The translations under genes and the position numbers were made by a program. A stretch of DNA of 46,046 nucleotides from Butyrivibrio sp. INlla16 (GTDB lineage: Bacteria > Bacillota > Clostridia > Lachnospirales > Lachnospiraceae), in NCBI RefSeq assembly GCF_900104155.1, contig NZ_FMYB01000035.1, positions 1-46,046 on the forward strand. The letters run 5' to 3'. The notes below the pieces were generated by a model. The model was not told where the DNA came from, did no database searches, and saw only the letters and a list, made by a program, of their open reading frames with translations. This document shows positions 1 to 8,833 of this stretch, piece by piece. Within the stretch, counting starts at the first letter, position 1. Each line of letters starts with the position of its first letter.

Positions 1-428
1 TACGTCTTATCAGCATTCCCTTCTGTGCACCGTACTGAACATGCTCATCAAGTTCGGTTAAAATCGTCCTTTCTTTTTTTATGTAGGTTTCGGAGGATTC
101 CCTGCTGATTATATAATCAAGAACTGCCCTCCACTTGGAACCAAGTGGCTTTTTCCATTCATCAGGACAGAGCAGTTCTATTGCCCTGGAAAAGCCAAAC
201 TCATAAACTTCCACATCATTAACAGAGAGTATCTTTCTGTTAGACTCTACCAGACCATCCGGAGTAATCAGCCCGATATAGGTATCCACAGGCTGGGGGG
301 TATTTTTTCCCCGGAACCCTTTTCGATGTACGCTTGTACAGGTAATATGAATCACCTTTTTTCTTGATGGTAGTCCCCTTAACGCGTTGTGCCTGAACCC
401 ATTCTGGATATACTTTTTCAGTCTTCAT
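1..428 (-). pseudogene. transposase-like N-terminal region, frameshifted and cut by window edge
   Basis: The reading frame starts at an ATG (428) behind a good AAGGAGG site (430-440), so the longer upstream extension to 548 is not needed. The first ~47 residues (MKTEKVYPEWVQAQRVKG..., rich in basic residues, with a KKKGDSYYLYK stretch) resemble the N-termini of IS-encoded transposases common in Lachnospiraceae; this is recollection, not a search. At the six-G run 295-300 the frame is lost: with one C fewer the protein continues as YPQPVDTYIGLITPDGLVES and stays open to base 1, whereas the actual frame stops at 240. So either a one-base indel inactivated it, a sequencing error occurred, or a +1 slip on the proline CCC codons is used. 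The upstream region holds a GGTATAaTATACC dyad. Confidence 0.55.
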
Positions 429-502
429 ACCTTCCTCCTTTCGTATAGGTGGCGTATACCTATACTTTAGGTATATTATACCTCTACAGAGCAGAAAAAG
501 GA

Positions 503-539
503 AGAGGGAAAAGCACTTTTGTATAATGCTTTTCCCTCT
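503..539 (-). terminator. Rho-independent terminator downstream of the ribF operon
   Basis: A perfect 13-bp stem (503-515 with 527-539, AGAGGGAAAAGCA / TGCTTTTCCCTCT) with an 11-nt loop lies 57 bp past the ribF stop codon. On the minus strand the stem is followed by TCCTTTTTCTG, a moderate U-tract. It closes the rimP-ribF operon and separates it from the transposase-like gene. Confidence 0.75.
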
Positions 540-596
540 AAGTTTCATCGCTAAAAGACCCTATATTTATTTTGCTTCATGAAACAACCCTAACTG

Positions 597-1553
597 TCAT
601 TCATAATCGAAGAAATTTCTTCCAGCGTCAAGGTCAAGCCTTAGCTGCCCCTTCAATGCCTCAACACCAGAAAATTTCTGTTCTTTTCTATGGAAAGTCA
701 AAAGTGCAATCTCTAAATATTTTCCATAAATATCTTCGTCGAAATCATAGATATAAGTTTCAACGCTCACCTGTCCGCTGTCGGAAACCGTCGGCCTAAG
801 TCCGATGTTGGTCATTCCATGATATTTTCTGCCATCAATTCTGACTTCAGAAAAATATACCCCGAAAGGTGGCAGGCACTTTTCAGAAGGCGGGAGCAGA
901 TTTACCGTAGGAAAGCCAATTGTTCTGCCAAGCTTTTTGCCATGTTCGACAAAGCCTCCCACATAGTAATGTTCTCCCAGAAGCTCAGATGCGCGCTCCA
1001 TCTCAGCCTGAAGTATTTCCTCTTTTATAAAGCTTGAGCTAACATTCCTTCCGAACATCTGAAGTTTTTTTATGGCGTGAGTTCTGTAGCCGAGTTCGGG
1101 TGCAAGCTTATTTAAAAGAGCAAAATCGCCTCTTCCCTTGTATCCATAGGATAAGTCATCCCCTGCTGCAAGATAGGCTGCATTCATCTGCTCATGAAGG
1201 ATTTTTCTGACAAAATCCTCCGGCGCCGTCCGTGCTGTCTCCGTATTCATCGGAAATTCCACAAGGATATCGACTCCAAGCTCCTCGAATTTGCGCCTTT
1301 TTTCATCCTTTGTGAGAAGCTGGGATAAAATGATATCCTTTTTTTCATTCTCATTTTTTGCCATAAGTTGTGAGAAAAATACAGCCGGCGGCGGATCAAA
1401 GGTAAAGATCGTCGCCTTCATACCCTGGTCTTTCTTATCAAGGATATGTTTTAGGAGCTTTTGATGCCCCATGTGGACTCCGTCAAATTTACCGATGGCT
1501 ACTGCGGTTTTATCCTCTATATTAAATTGTGTGGTTCCGGATATTATCCGCAT
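597..1553 (-). CDS. ribF: bifunctional riboflavin kinase / FAD synthetase
   Basis: Makes FMN from riboflavin and ATP, then FAD by adenylylation; cytoplasmic, 318 aa, normal for the family. The N-terminal nucleotidyltransferase domain shows GKFDGVHMGHQ (about residues 21-31) and the loop AGDDLSYGYKGRG. The C-terminal flavokinase domain shows GRTIGFPTVNLLPP and the GVY...GMTNIGLRPT strand, and ends in the LRLDLD helix region. The start at 1553 is chosen because GGAGAGG precedes MRIISGTTQ; an upstream in-frame start at 1613 would lie inside truB. It begins 2 bases after the truB stop, so it is very likely translationally coupled as the last gene of the nusA-infB operon, a common Firmicute arrangement. 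Confidence 0.95.
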   Translation of the reverse strand: MRIISGTTQFNIEDKTAVAIGKFDGVHMGHQKLLKHILDKKDQGMKATIFTFDPPPAVFFSQLMAKNENEKKDIILSQLLTKDEKRRKFEELGVDILVEFPMNTETARTAPEDFVRKILHEQMNAAYLAAGDDLSYGYKGRGDFALLNKLAPELGYRTHAIKKLQMFGRNVSSSFIKEEILQAEMERASELLGEHYYVGGFVEHGKKLGRTIGFPTVNLLPPSEKCLPPFGVYFSEVRIDGRKYHGMTNIGLRPTVSDSGQVSVETYIYDFDEDIYGKYLEIALLTFHRKEQKFSGVEALKGQLRLDLDAGRNFFDYE

Positions 1554-1555
1554 TT

Positions 1556-2509
1556 TTACCTCTCCGTATAGAAAAACTTCTCCACCTTGAACTGGCCGGT
1601 TCTGCCGTCGCATTTGTAAATGCCAAAGAATGTGCCGTCCTCAGCGTATACCCTCACTCTGGTGCCGTCAGCATAGAGCTTTTCGGGTTCTACAAAATCC
1701 TGCTCATCCTCGGGAGCTTCACTTACAAGATTCTCCACCTTGAAGCTGTTGCCGTTTTCAAGCATACGTCTGAAGCTGTCCTTAACAATACAATAGTCAA
1801 GGTCTCTGAAAAGGCTCTCAGTTGAGGCAACTATCGTATCCACTTTTCCTTCATCGCGAAGCTGCTCAATCTGATCAAGTGTGTGCGCAGTCTCGAGATG
1901 GAAGCTTCCTACAGCCGTTCTTGTAAGATGCTCCATTGCTGCGCCGCAGCCCAAAGCCTCACCTATATCGTTGCAAAGGGTTCTGATATATGTTCCCTTT
2001 GAACACTTAACTTCCATTGTGAAAACGTGCTCATCCTGAAGGTGGGATTCATCGAGAATTGTTATAGCCTCTATTTTGATTCTTCTTGGCTTTCTCTCGA
2101 CTTCCTTGCCCTGTCTTGCAAGCTCATAGAGCTTCTTACCGTTTATCTTAATTGCGGAATACATGGGCGGAATCTGGTCATACTCACCTACAAAGCGTTT
2201 AACCGCTTCGTGAAGCTGCTCACTTGTGACATTGACCTCATTCTCGGAAAGCACTCTTCCCGACATATCCTGAGTGTCTGTCGTCACTCCAAGTCTGCAG
2301 ACGGCGATATATTCTTTGTCATGATCCGTGAGCATGTCACAGAGCTTTGTCCCGTTCCCCAGGCAAATAACAAGGACTCCGACCGCATCCGGATCCAGAG
2401 TCCCTGTATGTCCGATCTTTTTCATTTTTAAAATGCCACGGAGGCGTGCCACCACATCACTAGATGTATAGCCAGCCTCCTTGTATACGTTTATCAGTCC
2501 GTTGTACAT
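1556..2509 (-). CDS. truB: tRNA pseudouridine(55) synthase TruB
   Basis: Isomerises U55 in the T-loop of tRNAs to pseudouridine. The catalytic aspartate sits at residue 39 in GHTGTLDPDAVGVL; further family motifs are YSAIKINGKKLYELARQG and SKGTYIRTLCNDIGEALG. Length 317 aa. The C-terminal ~60 residues (GTRVRVYAEDGTFFGIYK) form the PUA-like domain. It lies 8 bp after nrnA in the operon and its stop is followed at once by ribF. Confidence 0.96.
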   Translation of the reverse strand: MYNGLINVYKEAGYTSSDVVARLRGILKMKKIGHTGTLDPDAVGVLVICLGNGTKLCDMLTDHDKEYIAVCRLGVTTDTQDMSGRVLSENEVNVTSEQLHEAVKRFVGEYDQIPPMYSAIKINGKKLYELARQGKEVERKPRRIKIEAITILDESHLQDEHVFTMEVKCSKGTYIRTLCNDIGEALGCGAAMEHLTRTAVGSFHLETAHTLDQIEQLRDEGKVDTIVASTESLFRDLDYCIVKDSFRRMLENGNSFKVENLVSEAPEDEQDFVEPEKLYADGTRVRVYAEDGTFFGIYKCDGRTGQFKVEKFFYTER

Positions 2510-2517
2510 ATAACCCC

Positions 2518-3483
2518 TTAGTTTGCAGCGAGAACGCCCTTCAAATCTCTCTCAATATACTCTGAAAGTGAGTTTATTATATCATGCTGGGTTCCGTTCA
2601 TGGTACAGCCCGCAGCTCTTGAATGTCCGCCACCGCCGAAAAGCTCTGCGATCTTTGCAACATTCACTTTTCCCTTGGAGCGAAGGCTGACTTTGTACTC
2701 AAGGCTTCCGATCTCATACATGAAAATTGCACACTCCGTACCTGTTGTCAGAAGAAGCTGGCTTACTATTCCATCGAGATCACTGGACTCAGCGTGATAA
2801 AAATCCATCGTTTGTCTGGATACCACACTCACGATGCAGTCTCCGTGCATAAAAAGCATGCTCTCAAGAAGTGCTCGTCCCATTATCTGGTTCTGAACAT
2901 ATGTCTTCTCATAGAATACAGAATCAATAAGGCTTCCAAAATCAAAGCCGTAGCCTATTAAATCTGAAGCCACCTGCATGGTTGCGGGTGATGTGTTTGA
3001 ATACTTGAAAACACCGGTATCCGTTATTATTCCCATGTAGATGGCCTTGGCTATCTCAGCGTCAAGCTTGTCCTTATCAATGCAATCATAAACAAGCTCA
3101 CACGCTGAACTGGCTGTGGGAACAATATAATTCTCATCACCTGTTCCTTCGTTGCTGACATGATGGTCTATATTAACTGTCTTTTTTGCGGCATCAAAGA
3201 ATTTCTCAGCATCTCCGAGTCTTTCTTTTCCACAGTCGAGGGCAAAGAAAATATCATAGCTGTCAACGTCAGTCTTAAAGTCCGATTTAACCTCAGCAGT
3301 AGCTTCGATTATCTTATAGCTCTCGGGAATCTTTTCAAGAAAAACGTCCACTTTGAGATTCGGATAATGCTTTTTTAAATAGAGATATAATGCCATTGTA
3401 GAGCCAACACAATCTCCGTCGGGGCGGATATGACCACCGATTCCGATAGTTTTGGCATCCTTTACGAGTTCATCTATTCTCAT
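2518..3483 (-). CDS. nrnA: DHH-family oligoribonuclease / pAp-phosphatase NrnA
   Basis: Degrades nano-RNAs (2-5 mers) and 3'-phosphoadenosine 5'-phosphate in the cytoplasm. All DHH phosphoesterase motifs are visible: GHIRPDGDCVGS (metal ligands, ~residues 17-28), DCGKERLGD, NIDHHVSNEGTGD with the defining DHH, and the C-terminal DHHA1 glycine-rich GGGGHSRAAGC that binds substrate. Length 321 aa is normal. It starts 3 bp after the rbfA stop. NrnA between rbfA and truB is the standard order in Firmicutes. Confidence 0.94.
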   Translation of the reverse strand: MRIDELVKDAKTIGIGGHIRPDGDCVGSTMALYLYLKKHYPNLKVDVFLEKIPESYKIIEATAEVKSDFKTDVDSYDIFFALDCGKERLGDAEKFFDAAKKTVNIDHHVSNEGTGDENYIVPTASSACELVYDCIDKDKLDAEIAKAIYMGIITDTGVFKYSNTSPATMQVASDLIGYGFDFGSLIDSVFYEKTYVQNQIMGRALLESMLFMHGDCIVSVVSRQTMDFYHAESSDLDGIVSQLLLTTGTECAIFMYEIGSLEYKVSLRSKGKVNVAKIAELFGGGGHSRAAGCTMNGTQHDIINSLSEYIERDLKGVLAAN

Positions 3484-3486
3484 CTA

Positions 3487-3894
3487 TTATTCTTCCTCTG
3501 TGGGTTCTTCGTCCACTTCTCCCCTTGCTGCCTTTGCAGCTGCGTCTTTTGCTGCAACTTCGTCAATTTTCTTCGACATATTGATGGCATACTCAATTGA
3601 ATCATCCATGATGAATCTGAGCTCGGGGGTGTAACGCATATTGAGTTCCTTGGCTACTGTACTTCTGATGTAGCCGGCAGCGGATTTGAGGCCTTCCTCC
3701 GTGCGGAGTCTGTCCTCATCGTTGCCCATTACGGAAACCCATACTTTACAAGTCTTAAGATCAGGTGCAACCTCGACATCCATAACGGATGTCATGGGGC
3801 TGATCCTGGGGTCCTTGCTGTATCTGATTGCCTCAGATATGACCTTTTGTACTTCACCGTTTATACGGATATTTTTTATACTGTTTTTTCTCAT
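3487..3894 (-). CDS. rbfA: 30S ribosome-binding factor RbfA
   Basis: Small KH-like maturation factor of the 30S subunit and cold-shock protein. The 135-aa product has the family signatures RINGEVQKVISEAIRYSKDPRI near the N-terminus and DLKTCKVWVSVMGN, followed by ELNMRYTPELRFIMDDSIEYA. The C-terminal tail (DAAAKAARGEVDEEPTEEE) is a charged extension. The ribosome binding site GGAG (3901-3904) lies just outside a hairpin-rich repeat that fills the gap to infB. Confidence 0.94.
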   Translation of the reverse strand: MRKNSIKNIRINGEVQKVISEAIRYSKDPRISPMTSVMDVEVAPDLKTCKVWVSVMGNDEDRLRTEEGLKSAAGYIRSTVAKELNMRYTPELRFIMDDSIEYAINMSKKIDEVAAKDAAAKAARGEVDEEPTEEE

Positions 3895-3904
3895 ATTTTT
3901 ACTC

Positions 3905-4047
3905 CATGCCCCTCATCCGGCACTTCGTGCCACCTTGTCTACGCTCCGCTTCGGTCCGCGCTGGACCGACGTCCCCCGGACGTCGAGCGCCCCCAAGGGG
4001 AAGGCTTTTATTTTTTGCGCCCCCAAGGGGAAGGCTGTTATTTCTTG
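3905..4047. repeat. hairpin-rich intergenic repeat with 30-bp direct duplication
   Basis: The infB-rbfA gap holds several short inverted repeats: GGCAC-ttc-GTGCC (near 3920), GGTCC-gcgct-GGACC (near 3954-3968) and GACGTCC-ccc-GGACGTC (near 3968-3984). These are followed by two adjacent 30-bp copies, 3987-4016 and 4017-4046, identical at 28 of 30 positions and containing CCCCCAAGGGGAAGGC. The second copy overlaps the last codons and stop of infB (4038-4046). The motif with AAGGGGAAGGC recurs at 32835-32855. Similar elements are, from memory, frequent between genes in gut Clostridia. A role in mRNA processing or stability inside the operon is possible but unproven. Confidence 0.7.
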
Positions 4048-6941
4048 TCTAACTTCTCACGAGGAATCTCGACCATGATGTATGCTTCTACGATATCGCC
4101 TACATTGATCTGGTCAAAGCCGTCAAATACCATACCACACTCGTAGCCGTCCTTAACTTCCTTGACATCATCCTTAAATCTCTTAAGAGTTGCAAGATCG
4201 CCTTCGAATATCTGCTCACCATCTCTGGAGATGCGAACCTTGCAATCCTTCTGGACCATACCGTCAGTAACGATAGCACCGGCGATATTACCAACCTTAG
4301 ATGCCTTGAAGAGCTGACGGATCTCAGCGTGTCCGATAACTTTCTCCTCGTATACAGGAGCAAGCATACCCTTCATAGCGTATTCAACATCCTCGATAGC
4401 CTGGTAGATAACTTTGTAAAGCTTGATCTCTACGCCTTCGTGCTCAGCTGTGCTCTTTGCAACCGCATCGGGACGAACGTCAAATCCGATGATGATCGCA
4501 TTGGATGCAGCGGCAAGTGATACATCAGACTCAGTGATGGCACCTACACCGCCGTGGATAACCTTAACTACAACCTCGTCATTTGAAAGCTTAAGAAGAC
4601 TTGCCTTAAGAGCTTCCACACTACCCTGAACATCAGCCTTGATAATGATATCAAGCTCTTTTAACTTACCTTCCTCAATCTTGGAATACAGATCATCGAG
4701 TGACATCTTAGCCTTGGTCTCCTCGATAAGATCCTTCTTCTGCTGCTGAAGGTATGTGTTAGCATACTGTTTTGCTTCCTTGTCACTCTGGTGTCCAAGG
4801 AATACCTCTCCTGCTCCCGGAACATCTGAAAGACCGAGAATCTCAACAGGCTGTGAAGGCTTAGCTTCTTTAAGTCTCTTACCCTTGTCATCTATCATCG
4901 CACGAACCTTACCGGAGCATGCACCTGCAGAAATGAAGTCTCCCACATGGAGTGTACCCTTCTGTACAAGTACGTTAGCAACAGGTCCGCGACCCTTATC
5001 AAGCTTAGCCTCGAGGACAAGACCTCTTGCCTCACGATTTGCGTTAGCCTTAAGCTCAAGGATGTCAGCGGTGATAAGGATTGTGTCAAGAAGCACATCC
5101 ATACCCTCGCCGGTCTTAGCTGAAACAGGAACAAACTCTGTTGATCCGCCCCAATCTGTAGCAATAAGACCGTACTCTGTCATCTCCTGCTTAACTCTGT
5201 CAACGTTAGCACTGGGCTTATCAATCTTGTTGACAGCAACAATTATCTCAACGCCTGCAGCCTTAGCATGGTTGATAGCCTCGATTGTCTGAGGCATAAC
5301 ACCGTCATCCGCTGCAACAACGAGAACTGCAATATCTGTAGAATTTGCACCACGCATACGCATAGCTGTGAAAGCTTCGTGTCCGGGTGTATCAAGGAAT
5401 GTGATCTTTCTATCCTGAACCTTGATCTGATAAGCACCGATACGCTGTGTGATACCACCGGCCTCTTTATCTGTAACGCTTGTGTCACGTATAGCATCAA
5501 GAAGTGATGTCTTACCATGATCGACGTGACCCATTACGCAGACAACCGGAGGTCTGGATGTAAGAAGACTCTCATCCTCCTCTTCCTCCTTAAGAAGTTC
5601 CTCGATAACGTCTACCTGAACTTCCTTCTCGCAGATGATATCATAATCGATCGCGATATTCTCAGCATCTTCGTATGAAAGCTCTGAGTTAACGGTAACG
5701 ATCTGGCCTGCCATGAAGAGCTTCTTGATAATAGCTGAAGGCTGAAGCTTCATCTTATCGGCGAGTTCCTTGATCGTAAGCTTCTCAGGAATTGTGATAA
5801 CCTTGATCTGCTCCTCAGGCTCCTCTACCTTTTTAACTTCAGGCTTAATGAAGCGACCAACCCTCTTACTTCTGGGCATCATCTCTTCATTCTCTTCATA
5901 AATATGATCTTTCTTAGATCTCTTATCCTTATCCTGGCCGGAGCGTCTCTTTCCTTCGCCCTTACCGCCTTCGTTCAAGGGAGCTGCGTCAAATCCACCT
6001 CTTCCCTGTCCTTTTGCAAAATCTTTTCCTTTGCCCTGCTGACGGTCGCCGGGTCTTCCCTGTGCGCCCTGTCCGGGTCTTGCTCCGCCCATATTCTGAC
6101 GGGGAGCACCCTGAGCTGCACCTCTTCTGTCGTTCTGAGAGCCTCTGCGCTGCTGGCCGCCCTGATCTCTTCCTTCTCCTCTTCTGAGTTCTCCGCCTCT
6201 GTTCTCACGGTTATCACGGTTATCGCGATTCTCGCGGTTTACACGGTTCTCACGATTCTCAGTCTGAGGCTTCTGCTGTGCCTCTGCTGCTACAGGCTTT
6301 GCAGGTGTCTCTGCTGCCTGTACAGGCTTCTTAGCAGGTTCTGTTTTAGGTGTCTCTACCTTAGCAGGCTTTGCTGCAGTCTCCTGATATTTAGGTATAT
6401 CTGTGTTATAAGACTCAAGCTGTGACGGTGCTGTCAAAGGCTTGATCGGATGATATACATTCTGTGAACGGGCAAATGTACCCTGTTTCTGACCTCCTCT
6501 GTTATTATCACGGTTCTGGTTCTTATTCTGGGTACCGCGATTCTGATTATTCTGGTTACCCTGGAAATTGCCGTTCTTTGAGTTATTGGGGTTGGTTACA
6601 AAAATGATATTCTTCTTCTTTTTAACCGCACCTTCACCTTCGGGCTTTTTCTTAAGGGGCTTCTGAGCCTTTTTATCATCGGACGAAGAAGTAGCTTTTG
6701 ACGCATCCTCTTTTGAAGCTGCCTGCTCTTTTACTTCCTTTGCAGGAGCCTCAGCCTTCTCCTTTTTAGCATCTGCCTTTCCGCTTCCGAAGTGTTTCCT
6801 TACCTTCTCCGCATCATCGTCTTCGACTGAACTTGTTGATCTCTTTGCAGCCTCAACACCCTGCTCCTGCAGGTATGCCACAAGCTCCTTACTTTCAACA
6901 CCAAGTTCCGAAGCGAGTTCGGATATTTTAATTTTCGACAT
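4038..6941 (-). CDS. infB: translation initiation factor IF-2
   Basis: GTPase that places initiator fMet-tRNA on the 30S subunit and promotes subunit joining. The 967-aa protein starts with an IF2_N module ([14 protein letters not shown], residues 1-52), then a long disordered segment (about 55-370) rich in K/A/E, then N/Q/G and R/N/G/E, then a second IF2_N module ([20 protein letters not shown]). The G domain has GHVDHGKTS (G1), DTPGHEAF (G3), NKIDKP (G4) and SAKTGEG (G5), followed by domains II, III and IV. The start at 6941 has GGAGG eight bases upstream; an earlier ATG at 6965 would leave no such site. Its first 14 bases overlap the end of ylxQ. The GC-rich duplication downstream touches its stop codon. 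Confidence 0.97.
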   Translation of the reverse strand: MSKIKISELASELGVESKELVAYLQEQGVEAAKRSTSSVEDDDAEKVRKHFGSGKADAKKEKAEAPAKEVKEQAASKEDASKATSSSDDKKAQKPLKKKPEGEGAVKKKKNIIFVTNPNNSKNGNFQGNQNNQNRGTQNKNQNRDNNRGGQKQGTFARSQNVYHPIKPLTAPSQLESYNTDIPKYQETAAKPAKVETPKTEPAKKPVQAAETPAKPVAAEAQQKPQTENRENRVNRENRDNRDNRENRGGELRRGEGRDQGGQQRRGSQNDRRGAAQGAPRQNMGGARPGQGAQGRPGDRQQGKGKDFAKGQGRGGFDAAPLNEGGKGEGKRRSGQDKDKRSKKDHIYEENEEMMPRSKRVGRFIKPEVKKVEEPEEQIKVITIPEKLTIKELADKMKLQPSAIIKKLFMAGQIVTVNSELSYEDAENIAIDYDIICEKEVQVDVIEELLKEEEEDESLLTSRPPVVCVMGHVDHGKTSLLDAIRDTSVTDKEAGGITQRIGAYQIKVQDRKITFLDTPGHEAFTAMRMRGANSTDIAVLVVAADDGVMPQTIEAINHAKAAGVEIIVAVNKIDKPSANVDRVKQEMTEYGLIATDWGGSTEFVPVSAKTGEGMDVLLDTILITADILELKANANREARGLVLEAKLDKGRGPVANVLVQKGTLHVGDFISAGACSGKVRAMIDDKGKRLKEAKPSQPVEILGLSDVPGAGEVFLGHQSDKEAKQYANTYLQQQKKDLIEETKAKMSLDDLYSKIEEGKLKELDIIIKADVQGSVEALKASLLKLSNDEVVVKVIHGGVGAITESDVSLAAASNAIIIGFDVRPDAVAKSTAEHEGVEIKLYKVIYQAIEDVEYAMKGMLAPVYEEKVIGHAEIRQLFKASKVGNIAGAIVTDGMVQKDCKVRISRDGEQIFEGDLATLKRFKDDVKEVKDGYECGMVFDGFDQINVGDIVEAYIMVEIPREKLDKK

Positions 6942-7269
6942 TCGCATTTCCTCCGTACAATTCATCTACGCGTAAGTTCTTCTGAAAGCTTTTTGCAAAT
7001 CCCATGTCCGTGATTGCAATACTCGTTCGAACTTCTTTGCCGATCGCATGTCCTAGCTTCTCTTTGTCCCCAAACATGAAAAACGGCACATCATAATAAT
7101 CACATTTATCCCGGAATTTCTTGCCCGTATTATTTGAAGCATCGCTGCTCACAATAACCATACAGGCTTTCCCGCTCTTTATGGCATTCTCAACCGCAAA
7201 CTCACCGCTTACAAGTTTTCCTGCCTTTTGACATAATCCGAGCAGAGAGTAAATTTTGTTTTCATCCAT
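6928..7269 (-). CDS. ylxQ: L7Ae/L30e-family RNA-binding protein YlxQ
   Basis: A 113-aa protein of the L7Ae/L30e/S12e/Gadd45 family, which recognises kink-turn RNA. Visible features: LLGLCQKAGKLVSGEFAVENAIKSGKA (helix with conserved GxxxxG pattern), CMVIVSSDASNNTGKKF (central strand), and the C-terminal GKEVRTSIAITDMGFA. It overlaps rnpM by 8 bp at its start and infB by 14 bp at its end, so the three are translationally coupled. In Firmicutes this gene always lies between ylxR and infB; its exact target is not settled. Confidence 0.9.
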   Translation of the reverse strand: MDENKIYSLLGLCQKAGKLVSGEFAVENAIKSGKACMVIVSSDASNNTGKKFRDKCDYYDVPFFMFGDKEKLGHAIGKEVRTSIAITDMGFAKSFQKNLRVDELYGGNANVEN

Positions 7270-7528
7270 TTACCTCAAGCTCCTTCTTTAACTGTTCCAG
7301 AGTTTCCTCCGGAATGCTGACCTTAAGTGATCTCTCAAGACCTTTTCTCTTGATGGCCTTCTCAAGACACCCGGCATCCCTGCATACATAAGCGCCTCTT
7401 CCGTTCGCACGTCCAGTCGGATCCAAATGAATCTCTCCGTTCGTATCCCGGATAACGCGGATCAACATCGCTTTTTCCTTGCTTTCTCCGCAACCGACGC
7501 ATTTTCGCATAGGTTTCTTTTTTTCCAT
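7262..7528 (-). CDS. rnpM: RNase P modulator RnpM (YlxR family)
   Basis: An 88-aa basic protein with the YlxR signature MRKCVGCGESKEKAMLIRV at the N-terminus and the conserved GRANGRGAYVCRDAGCLEKAIKRKGLERSL loop. The family binds RNA; the Bacillus member was recently described as a modulator of RNase P RNA, the source of the symbol rnpM. It lies between nusA and ylxQ as in most Firmicutes, 37 bp after nusA, with AAGGAT as ribosome binding site. Confidence 0.92.
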   Translation of the reverse strand: MEKKKPMRKCVGCGESKEKAMLIRVIRDTNGEIHLDPTGRANGRGAYVCRDAGCLEKAIKRKGLERSLKVSIPEETLEQLKKELEVNG

Positions 7529-7565
7529 AATTATCCTTTATATATAGTAATGAAGCATTCTGTAA

Positions 7566-8783
7566 TTACTCTTCCTCGGAAGTCTCTTCCTCAGCATCAG
7601 CTGCAGCCTCTTCCTCGTACTCAGCCTCTTCGTATTCTCCGTCCTCGGCGTACTCACCCTCTTCGGTGTACTCGCCTTCCTCGTACTCATCGTACTCTTC
7701 CTCATCATCCATGTAATCCTCGATGCGGAATCCGGGAGCATCCTTAGCCTGAGTCTCACTCTTGATATCAATCTTATAACCTGTAAGACGTGCAGCAAGT
7801 CTTGCGTTCTGACCTTCCTTACCGATTGCAAGTGAGAGCTGGTAATCAGGAACAACTACCTTTGCGCTCTTCTCATCGGGATCAGCGAAAACTGCAACAA
7901 TCTTTGCAGGTGAAAGTGCATTCTGAATAAGGTTTCCGGGGTTCTCATCCCAGTTAACGATATCGATCTTCTCACCGTTGAGCTCATCAACAATAAGGTT
8001 AACTCTGCTTCCGTTCACACCAACGCAGGCACCAACCGCATCAACGTTGGGGTTATTGGAATAAACAGCAATCTTTGTACGATTGCCGGCTTCTCTGGCA
8101 ATACTCTTAATCTCAACTGTTCCATCCTGAATCTCAGCAACTTCCTGCTCGAAGAGTCTCTTAACGAGATCGGGATGTGTACGGGATACAAGAATTCTGG
8201 GACCCTTGTTTCCGTTTCTAACTTCAAGAATGTAAACCTTGATACGCTCTGTGGGACGATAGTGCTCAGTCTTAACCTGCTCGTTCTCATTGAGCATAGC
8301 GTCAGCCTTACCAAGGTTGATGCTGATATTTTTACCGATGAATCTCTGAACTACACCTGTAACGATGTCATGCTCATGCTCATAATACTCGCTGTAGATC
8401 GCGTCCTTCTCCTCCTCGCGGATCTTCTGAAGGATTACGTTCTTCGCATTCTGTGTTGCGATACGTCCGAATTCCTTGGAATTAAGTGAAACCGCAACAA
8501 TATCGCCGATCTGCGCCTTGGGATCGATCTTATGTGCATCATCAAGACAGATCTCAAGAAGGGGATCCATTACGTCGTCCTCGAGCTCAACAACTTCCTT
8601 GTCTGCGAAGCATCTGAAATCGCAGGTATCGCGATCAACTTCAACACGGATGTTCTCAGCTCTGCCAAAGTTGTTCTTGCAGGCAGTGATGAGTGAGTTC
8701 TCGATAGCATCAAACAGAGAATCTCTGCTTATGTTCTTCTCCTTCTCAAGCAAATCGAGTGCGTCCATCAATTCTTTACTCAT
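7566..8783 (-). CDS. nusA: transcription termination/antitermination factor NusA
   Basis: Binds RNA polymerase and nascent RNA to control pausing and termination. The 405-aa protein has the N-terminal polymerase-binding domain (MSKELMDALDLLEKEKNISRD...), the S1 domain (VTGVVQRFIGKNISINLGKADAML), KH1 with GACVGVNGSRVNLIVDELNGEKID and KH2 with SLAIGKEGQNARLAARLTGYKIDI. The last ~55 residues are an acidic, Tyr-rich tail built of EEGEY-like repeats (EEGEYTEEGEYAEDGEYEE), which is unusual in length. AAGGAG precedes the ATG by 9 bases. Second gene of the operon, 50 bp after rimP. Confidence 0.97.
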   Translation of the reverse strand: MSKELMDALDLLEKEKNISRDSLFDAIENSLITACKNNFGRAENIRVEVDRDTCDFRCFADKEVVELEDDVMDPLLEICLDDAHKIDPKAQIGDIVAVSLNSKEFGRIATQNAKNVILQKIREEEKDAIYSEYYEHEHDIVTGVVQRFIGKNISINLGKADAMLNENEQVKTEHYRPTERIKVYILEVRNGNKGPRILVSRTHPDLVKRLFEQEVAEIQDGTVEIKSIAREAGNRTKIAVYSNNPNVDAVGACVGVNGSRVNLIVDELNGEKIDIVNWDENPGNLIQNALSPAKIVAVFADPDEKSAKVVVPDYQLSLAIGKEGQNARLAARLTGYKIDIKSETQAKDAPGFRIEDYMDDEEEYDEYEEGEYTEEGEYAEDGEYEEAEYEEEAAADAEEETSEEE

Positions 8784-8833
8784 AGTTTTTTTCTCCTTGA
8801 TCTATGAAAGTTTGTGAATATACATATTTAATG

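Noticed and set aside
240..548. 102-residue form of the left-edge gene starting at 548
   Set aside because: The extra N-terminus reads through the terminator hairpin; the ATG at 428 has the proper ribosome binding site.
3686..4146. Plus-strand ORFs over rbfA and the infB-rbfA repeat
   Set aside because: They run through the hairpin repeat and antisense to two essential genes; no start signals.
5904..6425. 173-residue plus-strand ORF opposite infB
   Set aside because: Shadow of the R/N/G/E-rich linker; no ribosome binding site and no domain.
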